From positions 1 through 10,957 of the forward strand of contig JAZOPU010000069.1 in assembly GCA_045655705.1 (NCBI GenBank): a stretch of DNA of 10,957 nucleotides, given 5' to 3'. Below, piece after piece: positions 5,961 through 10,957 of the stretch; the stretch's first letter is position 1; the number at the start of each line of letters is the position of its first letter. The translations under genes and the position numbers were made by a program. The DNA comes from Scatosoma sp045655705 (GTDB lineage: Bacteria > Bacillota > Clostridia > Christensenellales > Borkfalkiaceae). The notes under the pieces were generated by a model, which did not search any database, was not told the origin of the DNA, and saw only the letters and a program-made list of their open reading frames with translations.

Positions 5961-6803
5961 ATGAAAGTGCTTGAAACACATCAACAAATCGAACGCTCGA
6001 TCATTACTACCTATCGTAAGGAGTTATGGTCGCCGTTTGTGCTTGCGATAAAAAAATACCAACTCATTTCCGCGGGGGATAAGATTGCCGTTTGCATTTC
6101 GGGCGGGAAAGACAGTATGCTCCTTGCCAAGCTTATGCAACAATTGCAAAGACATAGCGAAGTGCCGTTTGATTTGGTTTTCTTGGTAATGGACCCCGGG
6201 TATAATACCCGCAATCGCCAAAAGATAGAAGAGAACGCAAAGCTTATGCAAGTGCCGATCACGGTGTTTGAAAGCGATATTTTCGCGGCGAGTGAAACGG
6301 CGAGCGCGGACAATCCCTGTTATCTTTGCGCGCGTATGCGCCGCGGGCATTTATACGCAAAGGCAAAGGAGCTTGGTTGCAATAAAATTGCGCTTGGGCA
6401 TCATAAGAGCGACGTGATCGAAACGACGGTGATGGGTATGCTCTACGGCGGGCAACTGCAAGGTATGCTTCCGCGCATAAAAAGCACGAATTTTGCGGGT
6501 ATGGAACTTATCCGTCCGCTCTATTGCGTGCTCGAAAAAGATATTTTGCGCTGGCAAGAGCATAACGGCTTGGATTTTATTGCGTGCGCGTGTAGGTTCA
6601 CGCAAAAAACGACGGGCGGGGACGACGATACGTTTTCTGCAAGGAAACGCGTGAAAGAGTGGATTGCAAAGCTCAAAGAAGAAAACCCGAACGTGGAAAA
6701 TAATATATTCCAAAGCATACACAACGTGCAACTCGACACGCTCGCGGAATATAAAACGGACGGGGAAAAGCACTCGTTTTTGGAAAAATTTACAAAAAAT
6801 TAG
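5961..6803 (+). CDS. ttcA: TtcA-like tRNA 2-thiocytidine synthetase
   Basis: A PP-loop ATPase of 280 residues. SGGKDS at 47-52 binds ATP, and CYLC at 120-123 followed by RMRRGHLY and IALGHHKSD match TtcA. Cys209 in FIACAC aligns with the third iron-sulfur ligand of E. coli TtcA, giving the three-Cys set that holds a [4Fe-4S] cluster. The second Cys of the downstream CxxC in the E. coli protein is not kept. The family thiolates C32 of certain tRNAs; a related thiolation target is possible here because the Clostridia family members are less studied. No start codon lies upstream in frame, so ATG 5961 is the first possible start, although no ribosome site precedes it. It has its own strong promoter and is followed after 32 bases by yabP. 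Confidence 0.88.
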   Translation: MKVLETHQQIERSIITTYRKELWSPFVLAIKKYQLISAGDKIAVCISGGKDSMLLAKLMQQLQRHSEVPFDLVFLVMDPGYNTRNRQKIEENAKLMQVPITVFESDIFAASETASADNPCYLCARMRRGHLYAKAKELGCNKIALGHHKSDVIETTVMGMLYGGQLQGMLPRIKSTNFAGMELIRPLYCVLEKDILRWQEHNGLDFIACACRFTQKTTGGDDDTFSARKRVKEWIAKLKEENPNVENNIFQSIHNVQLDTLAEYKTDGEKHSFLEKFTKN

Positions 6804-6830
6804 CATAACCGTTTTTTTCAAGCATAAGAT
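6803..6830 (+). promoter_or_regulatory. yabP: Possible sporulation-sigma promoter before yabP
   Basis: GCATAAC at 6803-6809 and CATAAGAT at 6823-6830, 13 bases apart, resemble the sigma-E type -35 (KMATATT) and -10 (CATACAHT) with mismatches and a spacer one base short. CATAAGATA also fits the sigma-K style CATANNNTA. In B. subtilis I recall yabPQ as part of the mother-cell regulon, so this is plausible, but the match is weak. The implied start coincides with the ATG at 6836. Confidence 0.35.
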
Positions 6831-6835
6831 AAGGT

Positions 6836-7096
6836 ATGCAAGAAAACGAACGTAACAACCATAGCGTAAATATAGAACAACGAAAAAGCATCGCTGTGAG
6901 CGGTGTGGAGAGTGTGGCGGCTTTTTCACAGGTGAAAATAGTCTTGAAACTGCTTGGCGGGGAAAAGCTGTTCGTGGTGGGCACGGGTATGAAAATCACG
7001 GGCTTTTCCAAAACAAACGGCACGTTTACCGCGGAAGGGAGCGTTTCGGGTATATCCTACGGCGGGAAAAGCTTTGCTTCAAAGCTGTTTCGGTAA
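6836..7096 (+). CDS. yabP: YabP-family sporulation protein
   Basis: An 86-residue protein of the YabP/YqfC family, small mother-cell proteins needed for spore cortex formation in Bacillus. The family pattern is visible: a basic/polar start (NNHSVNIEQRKSIAV), GVESVAAF at 23-30, a strand that would hold the L.v.G..l.i core (KLFVVGTGMKITGF, 44-57), then G(T)FTAEGSVSGISYGG at 62-77. The size is about normal (B. subtilis about 100). The identification is confirmed by its neighbours: yabQ starts on the base after its stop and divIC follows, as in B. subtilis. AAGG sits only one base from the ATG, too close to serve as a ribosome site, and no better start exists downstream. Expected only during sporulation. 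Confidence 0.85.
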   Translation: MQENERNNHSVNIEQRKSIAVSGVESVAAFSQVKIVLKLLGGEKLFVVGTGMKITGFSKTNGTFTAEGSVSGISYGGKSFASKLFR

Positions 7097-7687
7097 ATGG
7101 ACGCAAAAGGACAATTTCTTTGCTTTTGTTTATGCGTAGGCATAGGCTTTCTTGGCGGGGTGTTATATAGCGCTTGCTCGTTCGTGCGCGTGCTGTTTTC
7201 CTGTCCGCGTGGAAAAAATAAAGCCGTGGGCGCGGTAGTGGACGTGGTCTTTTTTATGGCGTTTGCGTGCTTTTGCACGCTTGGCGCGTATGTGCTGCGG
7301 TTTCCCGCTTTGCGGATTTATATGTGGGTGGGGTATGCCGTCGGGCTTGTATTATATTTAAAAAGTTTGCATAAAGTGGTTGCGTTTTTTCAAAATATAT
7401 GCTATAATAAGATAACGAAACTGATTGAGAAAGCCAAACTTCAAAGAAAAACCCGAAAGAGGTTAAAAGCAAATGACGCAAGAAAAAATGAGAAAATTGA
7501 TAACGGCGTTCGTGGCGGCAGGCACGGCGTTGCTCGTCTTTTTGCTTGGCGTTTTGGTTTATCAGTGGATCACAATCGGGGTAAACGCCCGTCGCGAAAA
7601 GAAAATCAAAGACGAGATCACACGGCTGGAACAGCAGGTCGCGGAAGCGGAAACGGACGTAGCCTACTACGAGGGCGAACTGTATAA
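7097..7687 (+). CDS. yabQ: YabQ spore cortex protein, with a run-on C-terminus into divIC
   Basis: Membrane protein of spore cortex assembly. Residues 1-110 match the YabQ pattern: a first hydrophobic helix (GQFLCFCLCVGIGFLGGVLYS), an arginine-bearing loop (FVRVLF), a second helix beginning AVVDVVFFM, then LRFPALRIYMWVGYAVGLVLY, which corresponds to the family's GelRxY segment. ATG follows the yabP TAA directly, so re-initiation is likely. The open frame runs to 7687, 196 codons, but from 7473 it overlaps divIC in another frame and reads as Arg/Gly-rich sequence. A one-base change before 7464 would give a stop at 7464-7466 or 7474-7476, the latter forming a typical ATGA junction. The authentic protein is therefore probably about 125 residues, with either a mutation or a sequencing slip in a homopolymer. 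The N-terminal call is firm; the end is not. Confidence 0.75.
   Translation: MDAKGQFLCFCLCVGIGFLGGVLYSACSFVRVLFSCPRGKNKAVGAVVDVVFFMAFACFCTLGAYVLRFPALRIYMWVGYAVGLVLYLKSLHKVVAFFQNICYNKITKLIEKAKLQRKTRKRLKANDARKNEKIDNGVRGGRHGVARLFAWRFGLSVDHNRGKRPSRKENQRRDHTAGTAGRGSGNGRSLLRGRTV
7380..7408 (+). promoter_or_regulatory. divIC: Extended -10 promoter inside yabQ, driving divIC
   Basis: TTGCGT (7380-7385), a 17-base spacer, and TATAAT (7403-7408) preceded by TG at 7400-7401. Predicted start near 7415, about 58 bases before the divIC ATG. It would give divIC and the genes after it vegetative expression independent of the sporulation genes. Confidence 0.8.
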
Positions 7688-7736
7688 ATGGCTGGAAAGC
7701 ATTAAACTCCAAGATTTAGAAGGAAAAAATAAATAA
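7473..7736 (+). CDS. divIC: DivIC/FtsB-type septum formation initiator
   Basis: An 87-residue bitopic membrane protein of the divisome. A short cytoplasmic start (MTQEKMRKL) is followed by one transmembrane helix at about 10-32. Next comes an extracytoplasmic coiled coil at about 40-75 (REKKIKDEITRLEQQVAEAE and onward) with heptad-spaced Ile/Leu/Val, then a short tail. Architecture and size match DivIC/FtsB, which pairs with FtsL and FtsQ/DivIB to control septal wall synthesis. Such proteins are poorly conserved in sequence, so the position directly after yabPQ, as in B. subtilis, is important evidence. GAAAGAGG at 7455-7462 is a good ribosome site. TAA overlaps the next ATG by one base. Its own promoter lies inside yabQ. 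Confidence 0.87.
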   Translation: MTQEKMRKLITAFVAAGTALLVFLLGVLVYQWITIGVNARREKKIKDEITRLEQQVAEAETDVAYYEGELYKWLESIKLQDLEGKNK

Positions 7737-8602
7737 TGAAAAAGTTTGCCGTGATTGACATCGGCTCCAATTCCGTTCGCCTAATGACAGTGGCGGACGG
7801 AAAAGTTTTATATAAAACCTTGCAAACCACGCGTATCGGCGAAGGCTTGGCGTCTTCCAAACGCTTGAAAACGGAAGCAATCGAGCGTTCGGCAAAAGCG
7901 GTTGCGCAATTTTTTGCGCGCGCCAAAGCGGAAGGTGCAGAAAGCGTGTATGCGTTTGCCACCGCCGCCGTGCGCAGTGCGGAAAACGGTTTAGAGTTCG
8001 TGGAAAGAGTGCAAGAGCTTTGTAATTTAAAGGTGGAAGTGATTGCAGGGGAAACGGAAGCGGAGATTGGCATTTTGGGTGCGCTTGGAAACGCCGACGG
8101 CGCGGTAATCGACGTGGGCGGGGCAAGCACCGAGCTCGTGGTCAAACAAAAGGGCGCGATCGTTTATAAAAAAAGCGTGGATATCGGCGTGGTGCGATTG
8201 AAAGATATTTGCGGACAGGATAGAGCACTTTTAGAAGAAACTTGTAAAAAATTCGCCGACGAATTTGGACAGGTGGACGGCGTAGAGTTCGTGCACGCAA
8301 TCGGCGGTACGGCAACGACGCTTGCGGCGATAAAGGCGGGGTTAACCGTTTACGATCCCGCGAAAATCACCGGCACGGAAATTTCCGCAATAGAAATGCG
8401 AGCCATCGCGGACAAGCTTTTGGACCTGACGGTGGAAGAAATTTCCTTGCTTCCCTGCGTTATGGCAGGGCGAGCGGACGTTTTGACGGGCGGGGCGGTA
8501 TTGCTCTCGCAAATTGCTTCCACACTGAAAATAGAAAAATTTATCGTGAGCGATCGGGATAATCTCGAAGGCTACGCGGTGAAAAAAGGATTTATGCAAT
8601 GA
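7736..8602 (+). CDS. Ppx/GppA-family phosphatase
   Basis: A 288-residue ASKHA-fold hydrolase of the exopolyphosphatase / pppGpp phosphohydrolase family, cytoplasmic. Motifs in order: DIGSNSVRL at 8-16 (first phosphate loop), AGETEAEIG at 104-112 with the expected catalytic Glu, DVGGASTEL at 126-134 (second phosphate loop), IGGTATTLAA at 189-198, and AGRADVLTGGAVLL at 244-257. It ends soon after SDRDNLEGYA, so it has only the two catalytic domains, like short Gram-positive members, and lacks the HD-like extension of E. coli Ppx. The sequence does not decide between polyphosphate and (p)ppGpp as substrate. GAAGGA at 7721-7726 precedes the ATG, which overlaps the divIC stop, and its own stop overlaps the next gene by 4 bases. 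In B. subtilis the divIC neighbour is an S1-domain gene instead. Confidence 0.9.
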   Translation: MKKFAVIDIGSNSVRLMTVADGKVLYKTLQTTRIGEGLASSKRLKTEAIERSAKAVAQFFARAKAEGAESVYAFATAAVRSAENGLEFVERVQELCNLKVEVIAGETEAEIGILGALGNADGAVIDVGGASTELVVKQKGAIVYKKSVDIGVVRLKDICGQDRALLEETCKKFADEFGQVDGVEFVHAIGGTATTLAAIKAGLTVYDPAKITGTEISAIEMRAIADKLLDLTVEEISLLPCVMAGRADVLTGGAVLLSQIASTLKIEKFIVSDRDNLEGYAVKKGFMQ

Positions 8603-9654
8603 AGAAAAACGCTTCGACAATCTATGCGATTTTGGTAACGCTGTTGCTTGCCACGGGGTTTTTGCTTGCCTTTTACTTTGCACAAAAAGCGGGCGTGGGC
8701 GCAATGATTGCTTGCCTTGTCGGGCTTTTTTTGGGGTTCGTGCTTGCACCGATCGTGCACGAAACGGGGCACATACTTTTTGCCTGCGTTTTTCATATGC
8801 GCGTGGTGTATGCAAAATTCTTTTGCTTTAAAATCTACGAACGGGCAGGGAAAACGCGGTTTACGTTTGCCTCGCCCTTTGCCTCCGATCAAACGCAGGT
8901 AATCCCTAAAAACGGTGGAAATATGCAAAAGCGCGCCAAGGCGTATACACTCGGTGGTCTTATACTTGGTGGGCTGTTTTTTGCACTCGTGCTCACGTTT
9001 GCACTTATTTTTAATAAGTTTTTCCTGTGGGGGATTTTGCCGTATGCGGGGTATTTGGTACTTCTCAATATCGCGCCCTGCTACTATGAAAGCGGAAAGA
9101 CGGATATGCTCGTTTATATCGGTTTGAAAAGGGGCTACGACGCGGAAAAAACAATGCTTTCGGCAATGGAAATTCAAGGACGGTTATATGCGGGCGAACG
9201 GTTTTCGGATATTGAAAGAAAGTGGTTTTTTGATCTTCCCCAGCTTGCCGAAGACGAGCCGTTATACGCGGTAATTTTGGATTTGCGCTATCGGTACTAT
9301 TTGGATAAAGGGGATATACTCGGGGCGTCGGACTGTTTAAATCGTTTGGTTTGCGCGCAAGCGTATTTGCTGGGCGAAGAACGGGAAAAGCTTGCCGCGG
9401 AGCTTGCGTATATTTATACCTTACAAAACGACCGTGAAAAAGCCGAAGAAAGCGGAAAATGCGCGCGAAACTTTTTACAAGGAGATAGCGCGACGGCAAA
9501 GCGGGTGCTTCTTGCGTTCACTTATGTATTCGGGGGAGAAGAACGAAAGGAAGCGGTGGAAACGCTCAAAGAACAAGCCCAAAGCGCGATTGCAAACGAA
9601 CGGATAAAGGGCGTGGCGCTTTTGGAACAGGAGCTTATTTCCCGCTTGGCATAA
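8599..9654 (+). CDS. M50-like membrane zinc metallopeptidase with helical C-terminal domain
   Basis: 351 residues. Hydrophobic segments lie at about 8-28, 33-53, 115-137 and 143-160. HETGH at 54-58 closes the second segment and supplies the HExxH zinc motif. NIAP at 157-160, followed by Asp169 in ESGKTDM, stands where M50 (site-2 protease) enzymes have their NxxP...D third-ligand motif, although the usual DG is not exact. From about 175 to the end the protein is soluble and helical, rich in Ala, Glu and Leu (GASDCLNRL, LAAELAYIYTLQNDREKAEE), like tetratricopeptide-type repeats. Intramembrane cleavage of a membrane-bound regulator is the family role; the substrate is unknown. ATG overlaps the Ppx/GppA stop (ATGA), with AAAGG at 8585-8589 upstream. 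Position in a sporulation/division cluster recalls SpoIVFB, but orthology is not shown. Confidence 0.78.
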   Translation: MKKNASTIYAILVTLLLATGFLLAFYFAQKAGVGAMIACLVGLFLGFVLAPIVHETGHILFACVFHMRVVYAKFFCFKIYERAGKTRFTFASPFASDQTQVIPKNGGNMQKRAKAYTLGGLILGGLFFALVLTFALIFNKFFLWGILPYAGYLVLLNIAPCYYESGKTDMLVYIGLKRGYDAEKTMLSAMEIQGRLYAGERFSDIERKWFFDLPQLAEDEPLYAVILDLRYRYYLDKGDILGASDCLNRLVCAQAYLLGEEREKLAAELAYIYTLQNDREKAEESGKCARNFLQGDSATAKRVLLAFTYVFGGEERKEAVETLKEQAQSAIANERIKGVALLEQELISRLA

Positions 9655-9694
9655 AATATACGAAAGTGGCAAATAGTAAGAAAGTGAGCGAGAT

Positions 9695-10957
9695 ATGAAA
9701 ACGAACACTATACAAAATAACAATCGTAAAGCGGGCGTGCTTATGCCCGTTTCTTCCTTGCCATCAAATTTTGGTATCGGCACGCTGGGCGCGGGCGCGT
9801 ATGCGTTTTTGGATTGGCTGGAAAGCGCGGGAATGAAAATTTGGCAGGTGTTGCCGCTTCTTCCCACGGGCTATGGCGACAGTCCCTATCAATCGTGCGC
9901 TTCGGACGCGCTCAATTACTATTTTATCGATTTCGACGAGCTGGAAAAAGACGGGCTTTTGGAAAAATCCGATTATCAGGATATTATTTGGAACGAAGAT
10001 ATTCGGCGGGTGGACTACGGCAAACAGTTTGCCTGTAAAGTAGAAGTGCTCAAAAAGGCGTTTGCGCGGTTTGATAGAAATAATAAGGCTTGGCAAGCGT
10101 TTTTGGGCGCAGGAACATACGCGGATTTTGCGCTTTTTATGTCGCTCAAAACCCGCTTTAACCACGCGCCGTGGGAGGATTGGTTAGACGAATATAAAAA
10201 CGCGGAAGAGCAAGCGATTGAAGAGCATAAAAAGGAACGCGCGGAAGAAATACTTTTTTGGCAGTTTACGCAATTTTTGTTTGTGAAACAATGGAACGCC
10301 GTGCGGGATTACGCGCATGCAAAGGGCATTGAGATTATGGGAGATATGCCCATATATCTTTCCTATGACAGCGTGGAAACTTGGTTGCACCGCGACGAGC
10401 TTTTTATGCTGGATGGGCAAGGCAATCCCGCCATGCGCGCGGGCGTACCGCCCGACGCGTTTTCTTCCGACGGTCAGCTTTGGGGCAATCCCGTTTACGA
10501 TTGGAAAAAGCAAAAAAAGACGGGCTACGCTTGGTGGAAAGCGCGCATAAAATATGCGTTTTCGCTGTTCGATATTATTCGTATCGATCATTTCCGTGCG
10601 TTTGACAGGTTCTACGCAATCCCCGCTGGCGCGCAAACGGCAAGAGAAGGCAAATGGTTAGACGGTCCGAAAGCCGCGCTTTTTAAGGATATGAAAAATT
10701 ATCAAATTATTGCCGAAGATTTGGGGATTATCGACGACGGCGTGCGTAAGCTTTTGAAGGATACGGGCTATGCGGGAATGAAAGTTTTTTCCTTTGCGTT
10801 CGACGGCAACGAAGAGAACGAATACCTGCCCTGTTATTATAATGAAAATAGCGTGGCGTATACGGGTACGCACGATAACGATACCTTGCGTTCGTTTATT
10901 TTAGGAATGGCAAAGGACGAGCGTAAAGCGTTTGAAAAACAAACGGAAAAACAATGC
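9695..10957 (+). CDS. malQ: 4-alpha-glucanotransferase (amylomaltase), 3' end beyond window
   Basis: A GH77 disproportionating enzyme that moves alpha-1,4-glucan segments in maltodextrin and glycogen metabolism, cytoplasmic. 421 codons are present, and the frame is still open at the last base. The family is usually about 500 residues, so roughly 80 are missing. The start motif RKAGVLMPVSSLPSNFGIG and PTGYGDSPYQS are typical. Catalytic residues are visible: nucleophile Asp298 in RIDHFR, acid/base Glu341 in AEDLG, and Asp394 in THDNDT, close to Thermus aquaticus numbering (293, 340, 395). The acceptor loop GVPPDAFSSDGQLWGNP is intact. It follows the protease by 40 bases containing only a poor purine-rich site (AAGTGAG), with no clear promoter or terminator. 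Read-through from the divIC promoter is possible, although the function is unrelated. Confidence 0.96.
   Translation, partial: MKTNTIQNNNRKAGVLMPVSSLPSNFGIGTLGAGAYAFLDWLESAGMKIWQVLPLLPTGYGDSPYQSCASDALNYYFIDFDELEKDGLLEKSDYQDIIWNEDIRRVDYGKQFACKVEVLKKAFARFDRNNKAWQAFLGAGTYADFALFMSLKTRFNHAPWEDWLDEYKNAEEQAIEEHKKERAEEILFWQFTQFLFVKQWNAVRDYAHAKGIEIMGDMPIYLSYDSVETWLHRDELFMLDGQGNPAMRAGVPPDAFSSDGQLWGNPVYDWKKQKKTGYAWWKARIKYAFSLFDIIRIDHFRAFDRFYAIPAGAQTAREGKWLDGPKAALFKDMKNYQIIAEDLGIIDDGVRKLLKDTGYAGMKVFSFAFDGNEENEYLPCYYNENSVAYTGTHDNDTLRSFILGMAKDERKAFEKQTEKQC

Noticed and set aside
6015..6082. AAGGAG followed by ATG inside the TtcA-like gene
   Set aside because: The ATG is out of frame and opens only about 18 codons before a stop; it would also cut into conserved coding sequence. 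Treated as chance.
6791..6820. T-run after the TtcA-like gene as a terminator
   Set aside because: Seven T follow, but upstream there is only an A/T-only pairing possibility with no GC stem, so termination is not supported.
8572..9177. Minus-strand frame of 201 codons opposite the protease gene
   Set aside because: Shadow of a well-supported gene; its translated sequence is Lys/His/Arg-rich with no motif, and no promoter faces it.

Overview
The window looks like chromosomal DNA of an endospore-forming member of the Firmicutes, probably an uncultured gut-type Clostridia lineage. The taxonomic call is inference. It rests on a yabP-yabQ-divIC block (a Firmicute sporulation/division arrangement), Bacillus-like Shine-Dalgarno sites (AAGGAG), sigma-A type promoters, and the clostridial flavour of the encoded proteins. 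TGA is used as a normal stop. I see no tRNA, rRNA, CRISPR array, insertion sequence or phage gene.

Left block (1-3160, + strand): a guanine-nucleotide operon, guaB (IMP dehydrogenase), thrH (HAD phosphatase of the ThrH type) and guaA, with gaps of 12 and 27 bases. The guaA product is only the ATP-pyrophosphatase and dimerisation part of GMP synthase. The glutaminase domain is absent and is not supplied by a neighbour. A strong hairpin follows guaA.

Middle block (3160-5960): an isolated 92-residue protein very rich in Cys and Asn sits between two hairpins, the second a clear intrinsic terminator. Then come a YihY/BrkB-family membrane protein and, overlapping it by 4 bases, a small exported protein of unknown function. 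These converge through a shared terminator on a minus-strand AEC-family (auxin efflux carrier type) transporter. The 104-base divergent gap 5857-5960 carries two well-formed promoters facing away from each other.

Right block (5961-10957, + strand): a TtcA-like tRNA thiolation enzyme whose promoter places the transcript start almost on the start codon, then yabP, yabQ, divIC, a Ppx/GppA-family phosphatase, a membrane metalloprotease of M50 type with a helical tail, and malQ (4-alpha-glucanotransferase), cut by the window end. From yabP to the protease the genes touch or overlap. A strong extended -10 promoter inside the end of yabQ would let divIC and downstream genes be expressed in growing cells separately from the sporulation genes.

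The points most worth a second look are the Cys/Asn-rich protein, the amidotransferase-less GuaA with thrH in its operon, the yabQ frame that runs 215 bases into divIC, and the apparent leaderless starts. I did not find a recognisable new multi-gene system such as a defence or biosynthetic cluster; most of the window is housekeeping and sporulation genes.
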